Below are positions 18,236 through 26,429 of a stretch of 64,000 nucleotides of DNA, one piece after another (the stretch's first letter is position 1; each line of letters begins with the position of its first letter). Below the pieces are notes generated by a model. The model did not search any database, was not told where the DNA came from, and saw nothing but the letters and a program-made list of their open reading frames with translations. This stretch comes from Bacteroidales bacterium (GTDB taxonomy: Bacteria; Bacteroidota; Bacteroidia; Bacteroidales; UBA932), in NCBI GenBank assembly GCA_017461285.1, contig JAFTYS010000058.1, positions 1 to 64,000 of the forward strand, written 5' to 3'. The position numbers were made by a program, and so were the translations under genes.

Positions 18236-19414
18236 ATGAAACAGATAAGCGAAAGAGTATTCTATGTAGGTGTTAACGACGATGACAAGGTGCTGTTTGA
18301 AGGCCTTTGGCCTCTACCTGTCGGAGTGAGTTATAATTCATATATCGTTGCAGATGAGAAGGTTGCTCTTATCGATACCGTAGAGTGCGGCTTCGAAGAA
18401 GAGTTCATTGCCAATATAGAGGAAGCCATAGGGGACAGGCAGATAGACTACCTGGTTGTCAATCATATGGAGCCGGACCATTCATCCCTTGTAAGCCTGA
18501 TGCTTGAAAGATATCCGTCTCTCATGATCGTGGCGAATGCAAAGACCCTTCCTATGCTGGCAGGATATTATGGGGTTGCAGCCGACAGGGTAAAGGTCAT
18601 GGCGGAAGGAGAATCTCTCAGCCTCGGCACATGCTCGCTAAGTTTCCATATGATTCCGATGGTGCATTGGCCGGAGACAATGGTGACATGGCTTGCGGAG
18701 GAAGGCACCCTCTTCAGCGGAGATGCATTCGGTACATTCGGATCCATCGACGATGCAGTCGTCGATGAAGATGATACTTTCGAGCAGTATCGTGACGAGA
18801 TGATGCGCTATTATTCGAACATCGTGGGCAAATACGGCGGACCTGTACAGGCTGCCTTGAAGAAGCTTTCCGGACTGGAAATCAAGAGGATATGCAGCAC
18901 TCACGGACCTGTGTGGGAAAGAAATATCGGCGAGGTTGTCGCATTGTATGACAAGATGAGCCGCTATGAGACCGAAAGGGGAGTCTGCCTTGTGTACGGT
19001 TCAATGTATGGAAATACAGCCGCGGCTGCAGACGCTCTTGCAATGGAGCTTGAGGCGCTCGGAGTACCTTATGCGATCCACGACCTTGCCGGCAACAATG
19101 CAGGCGAACTGGGCATATCAGGTGCATTGAGGGATGTCTTCAAGTATGATACGATCGTGGTAGGTTCGCCTACATATAATAATGGCATCTATCCTCCTGC
19201 CGAGACCTTCATGAAGGCTTTGCAGGCCCGTATGATCAAGGGAAGGCGCTTCTATGCCTTCGGTTCATACACATGGGCAGGGGCGAGCGTGCGTCTTCTC
19301 AATGAGATGGCTGCGTCGATGAATTTCGAGATTCTGGGAGACGGCCTGTCTTTCGCGCAGGCCTATACCCGTGAAAAGGTCGACATGGCATCAGTTGCCC
19401 AGCTGCTGAAATAG
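18236..19414 (+). CDS. fprA: Flavodiiron protein (A-type flavoprotein, FprA family)
   Basis: A 392-residue protein. The N-terminal metallo-beta-lactamase-like domain has the di-iron ligands H77, E79, D81 and H82 in HMEPDHSS, plus HWPETMVTW, GDAFGTFG and STHGPVW. From about residue 245 a flavodoxin domain begins (VCLVYGSMYGNTAAAADAL). It reduces oxygen to water or nitric oxide to nitrous oxide, protecting anaerobes. No rubredoxin domain is fused. A structured repeat element follows it and separates it from the convergent nitroreductase. Confidence 0.95.
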   Translation: MKQISERVFYVGVNDDDKVLFEGLWPLPVGVSYNSYIVADEKVALIDTVECGFEEEFIANIEEAIGDRQIDYLVVNHMEPDHSSLVSLMLERYPSLMIVANAKTLPMLAGYYGVAADRVKVMAEGESLSLGTCSLSFHMIPMVHWPETMVTWLAEEGTLFSGDAFGTFGSIDDAVVDEDDTFEQYRDEMMRYYSNIVGKYGGPVQAALKKLSGLEIKRICSTHGPVWERNIGEVVALYDKMSRYETERGVCLVYGSMYGNTAAAADALAMELEALGVPYAIHDLAGNNAGELGISGALRDVFKYDTIVVGSPTYNNGIYPPAETFMKALQARMIKGRRFYAFGSYTWAGASVRLLNEMAASMNFEILGDGLSFAQAYTREKVDMASVAQLLK

Positions 19415-19427
19415 TATCGTTACATAT

Positions 19428-19525
19428 AAAAACTGTGGATCTTGATTCCGGTGACCCCCTCCCTCTTCGAGGGCATCCCCCTAGCCGGGGGTGGCATGTC
19501 ACCTGCATCAAGACCCACAGTTTTT
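19428..19525. repeat. Structured repeat, copy A, nested in terminator-like inverted flanks
   Basis: The core, 19450-19503, begins GGTGACCCCC and ends GGGGGTGGCATGTCACC, so GGTGAC pairs with GTCACC. Inside are two hairpins, CCCTC/GAGGG (19461-19473) and CCCCC/GGGGG (19477-19491). Outside the core the flanks are themselves an inverted repeat: AAAAACTGTGGATCTTGAT pairs with ATCAAGACCCACAGTTTTT with one mismatch, an A-tract/T-tract stem as in a bidirectional terminator between the two convergent genes. A second copy of the core lies at 47268-47324. Confidence 0.85.
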
Positions 19526-19542
19526 ATTCTGCAGTCCGGCGG

Positions 19543-20166
19543 CTATTCCACGAATCTGACTTTGCCCGGATCGCGAGGCTTGGCGTCAGGGGTTTCTGCA
19601 GGATATCCCATTCCGATGCAGATGATAGGGGTGTATCCTTCGCTGAAGCCGAGGCGTGCGATGGCTTCAGGAGAGTTGTTCAGGAATCTGATAGGACTTC
19701 CAAGGCAGACCGAACCTACTCCGAGTGACCATCCGGAAAGCATGATGTTCTCTGAAAGAAGTCCGCAATCGATAGGGGAACAGTCGTAAGACGGGTCATT
19801 CGCGATGAATATCATGGTAGGAGCTCCTCTGAAGCATCCTTTTACAGCACCGGGATCAACAGAAGGATTCGCTGCTGCCATCATGCCGATGATTTCCTTC
19901 ATCACTTCCGCGTCATCCACGACACGAACTTCCCACGACTGCTTGTTCATGCCGTTAGGGGCATTGATTCCGCATTCGAGGATAGTCTGCATTGTTTCGC
20001 GTTCTACAGGAACTCCTGTATACTGGCGGATGCTGCGTCGTGTCATCATGTTCTCGATGACAGCATTCTCATATTCTGATGATGTCTGCTCCGAATTACG
20101 GGCCTGATTGCAGGAAACTGCCGCCATCAGGCAGACTCCCGCGATGATAAGATTGAAGGTCTTCAT
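19543..20166 (-). CDS. Nitroreductase-family protein with lipoprotein signal
   Basis: A 207-residue protein. The first 20 residues (IIAGVCLMAAVSCNQ) form a lipoprotein signal with the lipidated Cys at about residue 19. The rest is a nitroreductase domain: MMTRRSIRQYTGVPV (FMN phosphate-binding), CGINAPNGMNKQSWEVRVV, CGLLSENIMLSGWSLGVGSVCLGSP and PIICIGMGYPAE. Family members are usually cytosolic FMN enzymes reducing nitro groups or quinones; here the protein would be anchored outside the inner membrane. The substrate is unknown. It diverges from the DUF1593 gene. Confidence 0.9.
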   Translation of the reverse strand: MKTFNLIIAGVCLMAAVSCNQARNSEQTSSEYENAVIENMMTRRSIRQYTGVPVERETMQTILECGINAPNGMNKQSWEVRVVDDAEVMKEIIGMMAAANPSVDPGAVKGCFRGAPTMIFIANDPSYDCSPIDCGLLSENIMLSGWSLGVGSVCLGSPIRFLNNSPEAIARLGFSEGYTPIICIGMGYPAETPDAKPRDPGKVRFVE

Positions 20167-20194
20167 AATGTCTTTATCTGATGATTTATAGATG

Positions 20195-20202
20195 TAAAGA
20201 TA
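20195..20202 (-). promoter_or_regulatory. -7 promoter box for the nitroreductase gene
   Basis: On the minus strand it reads TATCTTTA, one mismatch from TAnnTTTG, 28 bases upstream of the start. Confidence 0.45.
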
Positions 20203-20224
20203 AGTAAAAACTGCTGATTTTGAC

Positions 20225-20232
20225 TATCTTTA
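20225..20232 (+). promoter_or_regulatory. -7 promoter box for the DUF1593 gene
   Basis: TATCTTTA, one mismatch from consensus, 17 bases upstream of the ATG at 20250. Confidence 0.45.
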
Positions 20233-20249
20233 CCCTGTTAATTCAATAA

Positions 20250-21695
20250 ATGCATATGAATAAAGGATTACTGACACTGATAGTGTTCTCTTTCGCGTTT
20301 CTACTTCCTCATATGAGTGGCTTGAGCCGCCCGAAGGATATGTATGACGGATTTGGTCTGAAGCCCAGGATCGTAGTGCTCACGGATATCGCTCCTGGCG
20401 ATATCGAGCCTGACGACATGGAGTCGATGATCAGGCTCATGGCACATGCCGACCTGTTTGAAATAGAAGGGCTTATCACCTCCGGAGGCTGGAACAGCAG
20501 CGGACGTCCTTATCCAACCGGATGGAAGGACAGTCTTGCCGTCACCATAAATGCATATGAAAAGGATCTGCCGAACCTTATGAAGAGGAATTCGCAGAAA
20601 TCCTTCATGAAGCTGGAGCGTGAGCTCGGGAAGCAGAAGATAGGTTATTGGCCTAGCGCCGAGTACATGAGAAGCCGTGCAATGCTCGGAAGCCTTGAAC
20701 TGGGACGTGCCAAGATAGGGGAGGCCAACCGTTCTGCCGGAAGCGACCATATCATTCGTCTTGCAGACGAAGACGATGACAGGCCGATATGGATCCTTGC
20801 CTGGGGCGGTGCGAACACCTTTGCCCAGGCCATCTGGCAGGTGCAGCAGGAGCGCTCTGAAGAGAAGGTGAAGGAGTTTCTCCGCAAGTTCCGTGTATAT
20901 ACGATCACAGACCAGGATGTTCCATACGGTCAAAGACATAGCGACTATCCTTTCAGCTCTCATTACGAAATGCGTCGCGACCTTTCCGAAGACCTTATGT
21001 TCTTCTGGGATGAAAGTGCCTGGCTGTCACAGAATTCCATAGGATCGTCAAGCTGGGGCGAGTATGCGGAGCATATCCAGAATCACGGACATCTTGGTGC
21101 GATATATCCGAAGAACAAATGGGGCGTGGAAGGCGACACACCGTCATATCTGCACGTACTCCCTAACGGTCTGCATGATCCGTCTGTTCCTGAGATGACA
21201 GGCTGGGGCGGATATTTCAGGTGGGGCTTGGGAATGGACGGAGCCACATATTCATTTACCAACCATTCCGGTGAAGTAAAGCGCGTATCCCAGAAGTACG
21301 AACGCTATTTCTATCCGGCGGTTTTCAATAATTTTGCAGCCAGAATGGATTGGGCAGCGTATGGTGAAGGAAACAGGAATCCGATAGTCAAGGTAAACCG
21401 TTCCAAAGGACTGGAAATCATCAGGATCGATGCCGCTCCAGGCGAGCCGGTTGTGCTTGACGCTTCATCTTCGTCAGATCCGGACAGCGATGAAATCGCT
21501 TTCAGATGGTGGGTCATGCCGGAGTCCGGCACATGGAAAGGTGATGTGGAAATCGATGGTGGATCATCGTCTGCCGCCAAGGTAACGGTTCCGTCCGATG
21601 CTTCTGGGAGTACGGTCCATATCATATGCGAGGTTGTGGATGACGGTATACCTGCGCTGACTTCATACCGTCGTATCATAATTAATGTATTATAG
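20250..21695 (+). CDS. Exported DUF1593 protein (nucleoside-hydrolase-like plus Ig-like domain)
   Basis: A 481-residue protein with a signal peptide (LLTLIVFSFAFLLPHMSG). It then has the DUF1593 domain, which resembles nucleoside hydrolases: RIVVLTDIAPGDIEPDDMESMIRL near residue 40 with the Asp cluster, and WILAWGGANTFAQAIW. The C-terminal 110 residues are beta-rich, with ASSSSDPDSDEIAFRWWVMPESGTW of the Ig-like kind seen in these proteins. Family members are found with carbohydrate degradation and are sometimes called Sde182-like; the substrate is unknown. The ATG at 20256 is an equally possible start. Confidence 0.85.
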   Translation: MHMNKGLLTLIVFSFAFLLPHMSGLSRPKDMYDGFGLKPRIVVLTDIAPGDIEPDDMESMIRLMAHADLFEIEGLITSGGWNSSGRPYPTGWKDSLAVTINAYEKDLPNLMKRNSQKSFMKLERELGKQKIGYWPSAEYMRSRAMLGSLELGRAKIGEANRSAGSDHIIRLADEDDDRPIWILAWGGANTFAQAIWQVQQERSEEKVKEFLRKFRVYTITDQDVPYGQRHSDYPFSSHYEMRRDLSEDLMFFWDESAWLSQNSIGSSSWGEYAEHIQNHGHLGAIYPKNKWGVEGDTPSYLHVLPNGLHDPSVPEMTGWGGYFRWGLGMDGATYSFTNHSGEVKRVSQKYERYFYPAVFNNFAARMDWAAYGEGNRNPIVKVNRSKGLEIIRIDAAPGEPVVLDASSSSDPDSDEIAFRWWVMPESGTWKGDVEIDGGSSSAAKVTVPSDASGSTVHIICEVVDDGIPALTSYRRIIINVL

Positions 21696-21702
21696 TGGCA
21701 AT

Positions 21703-22431
21703 ATGGATAATCCGACTCTTTCTGCCATAGCCGATCCGATGGGAGCTGCGATATATGATTATCATAAGAACGGATGTGCCGCGACTCTGGTCGTGCGTTC
21801 ATCGATGTTTGAGGATGATGAGATTCCTGTCGCGGACCTTTTCAGGGACTTCTCCCAGATGCCTCCGCTCGAGCGTGCCGCCCTGCAGATGGCCGGCGGA
21901 CGCATACTCGACGTAGGAGCAGGTTCCGGATGCCATTCCATTGCCTTGAAGAATATGGGAAAGGAATGCGAGGCGATTGACATTTCTCCGCTTTCTGTGG
22001 CCGTCATGAAGGATAGGGGAGTAGATGCCCGTCAGGTCAATTTCTATGATCCGGCCTTCAGCGAAAGGTACGATACGGTCCTGATGCTGATGAACGGAAC
22101 CGGCATAATCGGTAATCTTGACAATATCGGGGAGTTCTTTGCCCGTCTTAAGGACCTGCTGAAGCCAGACGGATGTGTCCTGATCGATTCGAGTGACCTC
22201 AGGTATCTGTTCGAAGAAGAGGACGGTAGCCTGATGATCGACCTGTCCGACGATTATTACGGCCAGCTTGACTACCAGATGCAATACAAGGATGTTGTCG
22301 GAGAGCCTTTTGACTGGCTTTATCTCGATTTCAACACCCTTGCCTATTATGCTGAGGAAAACGGCTTCAAGGCGGAGCTTGCCGCCGAAGGAGAGCATTA
22401 TGACTATCTTGCCAGACTTACTCTGGCTTGA
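21703..22431 (+). CDS. Class I SAM-dependent methyltransferase
   Basis: A 242-residue protein. Motif I is RILDVGAGSGCHSIAL and motif II follows in CEAIDISPLSVAVMKDRG, with VLMLMNGTGIIGNLDNIGEF as the post-motif strand. The substrate cannot be told. The frame opens at 21685, but that ATG lies inside the preceding gene, so I prefer 21703. It is probably cotranscribed with the DUF1593 gene (7-base gap). It overlaps the end of glsB by 14 bases, tail to tail. Confidence 0.85.
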   Translation: MDNPTLSAIADPMGAAIYDYHKNGCAATLVVRSSMFEDDEIPVADLFRDFSQMPPLERAALQMAGGRILDVGAGSGCHSIALKNMGKECEAIDISPLSVAVMKDRGVDARQVNFYDPAFSERYDTVLMLMNGTGIIGNLDNIGEFFARLKDLLKPDGCVLIDSSDLRYLFEEEDGSLMIDLSDDYYGQLDYQMQYKDVVGEPFDWLYLDFNTLAYYAEENGFKAELAAEGEHYDYLARLTLA

Positions 22432-23374
22432 TCCTTTCCCTGCATGAATGATATGAACTGATGTACCTTGCGGCCTTCTCTTCGTAGATGTCCGCGATGG
22501 TTATCATCATAGCAGTGTCATAGCAGTCTCCGAAATCCGGATCGAAGGTCGTTCCGAATGTCTTCATTGTTTCTGACAGACCGATGTATGAGTGGATCAG
22601 AGGAGGTATCGTGTCTCCGAACGACTTGACATAATTGTTCAGTATCTGATAGTTCTCCTTGTAGTTTGCTCCTGTAAAGAGTTCCTGGAACATTTCGACC
22701 TGTTCAGGAGTGCAGGTCTCAGGGTTCTTTGATGTGATCAGCCCCTTTCGGTCTCCGAAGCACATGTCCAGATAATATACCATGGCCTTTCGGCTGAGTT
22801 CAGGGCTTGAACTGTAGATGGTCACCTTTCCTGCCAGATATTTCACTGTAGGATCGGAAGCGACGAGGCCTCCTATTCCGTCCCAAAGGTTGTCCAGCGC
22901 GAACAATGCTTTGCGTCCTGCCTGTGCAGACTGGTATTTCGGCTGTACGAATGCCCTTGCCATTTCGATGCAGTATGGGAAATACTCGTCGATGAATTCC
23001 TGTGAGAAGTCGAAAAGATGCTCGGTGTTTACGAATGGCTGGCCGTTTTCATGGAACGATGCCATCTTCCACCTTGTGAATCTGTATCCTCCGATGATCT
23101 CGTCGGCTTCTGGATTCCATACAACCAGCTGGAAGCATGCCTTGTCGTCAAGGTCGAAATGGTCCAGGTCGCAATCCTTTCCGCTTCCGCCGCCGACTGC
23201 CCGGAACGACACTTCGCGAAGGCGTCCGATTTCCCTGAGCACGTTGGGTGCATTCTCATTGTTGACTACATATATCTCGTTGTTTCCTCTGTTGGTAGTG
23301 CGGAGGAATGTGTCGTCGTTGAGCTCCTTCTTCAGGAGCGTTACATCTACCGGGTCTATGATTGGTGGTAACAT
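22418..23374 (-). CDS. glsB: Glycine/ornithine lipid N-acyltransferase GlsB
   Basis: A 318-residue GNAT-fold acyltransferase of the putative-hemolysin/OlsB type. Clear segments are REIGRLREVSFRAVGGGSGKDCDLDHFD, ADEIIGGYRFT and YCIEMARAFVQPKYQ. In Bacteroides thetaiotaomicron GlsB makes N-acyl glycine, which GlsA then O-acylates. Here the two genes are adjacent (11-base gap), supporting the same pathway. The amino acid used cannot be read from sequence. It is the last gene of an APC transporter-glsA-glsB transcript. Confidence 0.88.
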   Translation of the reverse strand: MLPPIIDPVDVTLLKKELNDDTFLRTTNRGNNEIYVVNNENAPNVLREIGRLREVSFRAVGGGSGKDCDLDHFDLDDKACFQLVVWNPEADEIIGGYRFTRWKMASFHENGQPFVNTEHLFDFSQEFIDEYFPYCIEMARAFVQPKYQSAQAGRKALFALDNLWDGIGGLVASDPTVKYLAGKVTIYSSSPELSRKAMVYYLDMCFGDRKGLITSKNPETCTPEQVEMFQELFTGANYKENYQILNNYVKSFGDTIPPLIHSYIGLSETMKTFGTTFDPDFGDCYDTAMMITIADIYEEKAARYISSYHSCRERIKPE

Positions 23375-23385
23375 ATTCAGTATTA

Positions 23386-24231
23386 TTACATATTAGGCGG
23401 GCATCCGTTTCCTTCCGACAGCTTCTTGACCTGATCCTGTATCTCAGCTGCCCACTGGATGTCAGTCTTTGATTTGTCGAATGTCGTGTAAGGGACAGGT
23501 TTTCCTATCGTGATGATGAATTCCTCGCCTCTCTTCTTGAACAGCTCGTCCACGAGGAAGAGCATTCCGATATTGAACTTCAGCTTGAGGAACATGCTGA
23601 GCTTTGTGAAGAAGAAGAACTTCTTCGAGTTGAATCCCGAAATATGCATAGGAACGACGTCTCGCTCATACCTCTTTGCCTGGGTCACGAACATCTTCTT
23701 CCAAGGCATTTCCGTAACCTTTCCCTTGATCTTTCTGGCACAGAGACCCGCTGGAAACACGAGCACCTGCCTGTCAGACTTGAACATTTCCGCGATCTGG
23801 TCGCCTAGTTCGCGGCTCTGGCGCGAGCTGTATACCTTTACGGGAACGAAGAACTCCCTGAGCGGCTTGAGGTTCGCCAGAATATGGTTCACCGGTACCA
23901 TGAAGCCGTCACCGTAGAGCCTGCGGAATACCGAGCCGATTATGAGAGCCTCCGGTCCTCCGAGAGGGTGGTTGCACACGAAAAGGTATCTTTTGCTGAG
24001 GTCAAGATTCTCCTCGCCGCGTATCCTGAAGGTTATGTTGAGATAGTTCAGGGCTTCGTCAAAGAATCCGGCACCTTTATAGTGTTCCGCTTTCATGACG
24101 CAATCGTTTATCTCATCCTGGTGGATGCGCCTTTTCAGGAAGTTAATCGCGAATCGGGGAAGTTTCTTTACCAGCTTCGGGCCGAGCACTTTGTTTATGT
24201 CGAGCAGATAATCGGTTCTATTGTCTGACAT
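23386..24231 (-). CDS. glsA: Glycine/ornithine lipid O-acyltransferase GlsA (PlsC-like)
   Basis: A 281-residue acyltransferase of the lysophospholipid family. The catalytic histidine is in FVCNHPLGGPEALIIG, and the later VFPAGLCARKI and DVVPMHISGFNSKKFF are the family's acceptor motifs. Here the His is followed by an H-x5-E arrangement rather than the textbook H-x4-D. It should acylate the hydroxyl of the N-acyl amino acid made by GlsB. Its start overlaps the upstream transporter's stop by 14 bases. Confidence 0.87.
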   Translation of the reverse strand: MSDNRTDYLLDINKVLGPKLVKKLPRFAINFLKRRIHQDEINDCVMKAEHYKGAGFFDEALNYLNITFRIRGEENLDLSKRYLFVCNHPLGGPEALIIGSVFRRLYGDGFMVPVNHILANLKPLREFFVPVKVYSSRQSRELGDQIAEMFKSDRQVLVFPAGLCARKIKGKVTEMPWKKMFVTQAKRYERDVVPMHISGFNSKKFFFFTKLSMFLKLKFNIGMLFLVDELFKKRGEEFIITIGKPVPYTTFDKSKTDIQWAAEIQDQVKKLSEGNGCPPNM

Positions 24232-25585
24232 ATGTCTTTCTTATATTAAGGTAAAACAATACTCCTATTGCAATCCATGCCAGCAGCACGACCCTGCTCT
24301 GGAATGAGAGGTAGCCTGGCATTCCCGGGATTATCAGGAGGGAAAGGAAGAACAGGGAGAACAGGCATCCGATGATTCCGGTCCACATCTGCTTCCTGTC
24401 ATTGTTACGCTTTGCTAGAATTGCTGCCGATGCAGTAGTGTATGTGAATACTATCGCTGCGCCTACACTTGTCATGTCCACTATCCAGATGAGGATCTCT
24501 CTTCCGAACCATGGGGCAAACAGGCTGGCGGCCATAGTGAAAAGAATTGCGTTCTTCGGCGTTCCGTATTTAGGAGACAGATGTCCGAACCATTTAGGAA
24601 GGCTTCCTTCGTTTGCCATAGCGTACATCAGGCGTGAGGTCGAGATGTAGAATGCGTTCATTCCTGAAACCACTGCGCAGAACATGGCTATGCCAAGTAC
24701 GGTCAGTCCTGCCATCCCTATGGTATTGCGGACTACGTGGCCTGTAGGCCAATTGTTTCTGTCTGCCAGAAGATCCTGCCATGGTTTGAGACCGACTGCG
24801 GTTACTGAACAAACAGCTATATACAGTATTGCTGCGACCAGGATTGCAGAAATCATTATGCTTGTGGATTTCTTGTGGCTGAAGTTGTATTCTTCGGCGC
24901 TTTGAGGGATGCAGTCGAAGCCTATGAACGCCCAAGGCGCCATGGCTACGATGCTGAATACACCCTTCCACCATCTTCTTCCGTCAGGGAAACCCGGGGT
25001 AAGGTTCGACCAGTCTGCGGAACCCATTATTATGAACGTGATGATGCAGATGCATCCTACCAGAGTAAGTGCGATCGCTGTCTGGAGCCATGCAGCTTCC
25101 TTTATTCCTCTGATGTTTATTATTCCCATGATTATGATGAATGCGGAAGCGAGTACTACCTCACCTGCGTATACATCCCATCCTGCGATCTGGTACAGGA
25201 GTCCCTGCTGGACTATGCCCGGAAACAGATAGCGGCTGATCAGGGCCAATGCTGTAGCGTTCAGCGGGATAAGGCTCCAGTAGGCCAGGATCATGCCCCA
25301 TCCGCAGACGAAGGCGTTCCTTTTGCCGATCGTTTCTTTTGTATAGATGAATTCTCCTCCGCTGACCGGAAACTTGCGTATGAGATATCCGTAGCTCAAT
25401 GCAATCACTATGATCAGGAAAGCTCCGATCATCATTCCTATAGCTGTACCTAGCGGACCTGCTTTCGGGAGGAAGGCGCTGCCCGGCAGTACGAAGCATC
25501 CCCACCCGATGATTGCGCCGAGGGCAAGTCCCCACACGTCTATCGGACGCATGGCTTTCTTGAATTTTCCTTCAGTCTGTGACAT
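24218..25585 (-). CDS. APC-family amino acid permease
   Basis: A 455-residue transporter with about 12 membrane helices. The N-terminal GLALGAIIGWGCFVLPGSAF is the helix-1 substrate-binding signature of the APC superfamily. YGYLIRKFPVSGGEFIYTKE and the sixth-helix APWAFIGFDCIPQSAEE motif follow. It imports or exchanges an amino acid. Its position at the head of the glsA-glsB transcript suggests supply of the amino acid for lipid synthesis, but this is inferred. Confidence 0.9.
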   Translation of the reverse strand: MSQTEGKFKKAMRPIDVWGLALGAIIGWGCFVLPGSAFLPKAGPLGTAIGMMIGAFLIIVIALSYGYLIRKFPVSGGEFIYTKETIGKRNAFVCGWGMILAYWSLIPLNATALALISRYLFPGIVQQGLLYQIAGWDVYAGEVVLASAFIIIMGIINIRGIKEAAWLQTAIALTLVGCICIITFIIMGSADWSNLTPGFPDGRRWWKGVFSIVAMAPWAFIGFDCIPQSAEEYNFSHKKSTSIMISAILVAAILYIAVCSVTAVGLKPWQDLLADRNNWPTGHVVRNTIGMAGLTVLGIAMFCAVVSGMNAFYISTSRLMYAMANEGSLPKWFGHLSPKYGTPKNAILFTMAASLFAPWFGREILIWIVDMTSVGAAIVFTYTTASAAILAKRNNDRKQMWTGIIGCLFSLFFLSLLIIPGMPGYLSFQSRVVLLAWIAIGVLFYLNIRKTYVRQ

Positions 25586-25695
25586 AAGGTTTTGTCGGTT
25601 TAGTACGTTTTTATGCCCCGAAGGTACGAATTACTTTCCGAAAATTGGTATATTTTGCTGATTAAATTGATTAATTTAGAATAATTCAAAATAAA

Positions 25696-25727
25696 TTTGG
25701 ATATTCGGAAAATTAAATTTATTTTTG
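25696..25727 (+). promoter_or_regulatory. Complete Bacteroidota promoter of the ferritin gene
   Basis: TTTG (-33 box, 25696-25699) and TATTTTTG (-7 box, 25720-25727) are 20 bases apart, exactly the consensus spacing. Transcription should begin near 25732, which rules out a start codon at 25725 and supports the ATG at 25767. Confidence 0.8.
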
Positions 25728-25766
25728 CATCAACAAAGAATCCAAACGACTAAAACTATATCAGCT

Positions 25767-26288
25767 ATGTTAAGTACAAGATTACATAATGCGGTCAACG
25801 CACAGGTAAATGCAGAATTGTGGTCTGCATATCTCTATCTTGCAATGTCTCTCGATGCAGAGGCAAAGGGTTATAAGGGAGTTGCAAACTGGTTCTATGT
25901 ACAGTTCCAGGAAGAGCAGGCTCATGCCCGCATCTTCATGAACTATCTCAATTCACGTGATGCGAAGGTAGAGCTTCTTCCTATAGAAGGCGTTCCTTCT
26001 TCATGGGAAACCGTTCTTGACATGTTCAAGCAGACTTTGGAGCATGAGAAGAAGGTGACCTCCCTCATCAACAACCTTGCGGCAATCGCAAACGAAGACC
26101 GTGATTTCGCTTCGATCAACCGTCTGAACTGGTTCATCGACGAGCAGGTAGAAGAGGAAGAGTCTGCACGGGACATGATTTTTACAGTCGAGGCTGTCGA
26201 AGGTGACAAGTACGGCATGTATATGCTTGACAAGGAACTTGCGGCAAGGGTCTATAACGTGCCTTCTCCGCTTGCAACAGCAGAATAA
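25767..26288 (+). CDS. ftnA: Ferritin (non-haem, bacterial FtnA type)
   Basis: A 173-residue ferritin. The ferroxidase ligands are E17 (NAELWSAYLY), E50 and H53 (FQEEQAHARIF), the LEHEKKVT glutamate and the FIDEQVEEE region, so the centre is intact. It stores iron as ferric mineral in a 24-subunit shell and removes Fe2+ and peroxide. It is a monocistronic gene with its own promoter and a strong terminator. The frame is open to 25725, but that lies in the promoter. Confidence 0.95.
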   Translation: MLSTRLHNAVNAQVNAELWSAYLYLAMSLDAEAKGYKGVANWFYVQFQEEQAHARIFMNYLNSRDAKVELLPIEGVPSSWETVLDMFKQTLEHEKKVTSLINNLAAIANEDRDFASINRLNWFIDEQVEEEESARDMIFTVEAVEGDKYGMYMLDKELAARVYNVPSPLATAE

Positions 26289-26311
26289 CAGTTACAATTC
26301 CATTAAATATG

Positions 26312-26342
26312 AGGCGCATCTGGAGAGGATGTGCCTTTTTTT
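26312..26342 (+). terminator. Intrinsic terminator of the ferritin gene
   Basis: AGGCGCATC (26312-26320) pairs with GATGTGCCT (26328-26336), with one G-T wobble, followed by a T-run. Confidence 0.85.
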
Positions 26343-26374
26343 CATTTAAAATGATAACCTATTGAAAAATTGAC

Positions 26375-26382
26375 TACATTTG
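26375..26382 (+). promoter_or_regulatory. -7 promoter box for nhaA
   Basis: TACATTTG, 47 bases upstream of the nhaA start and after the ferritin terminator. Confidence 0.6.
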
Positions 26383-26429
26383 CGCCCGTTTTGAAAAAAC
26401 TAAGTCTAACCCTATTATAATTTATCATC

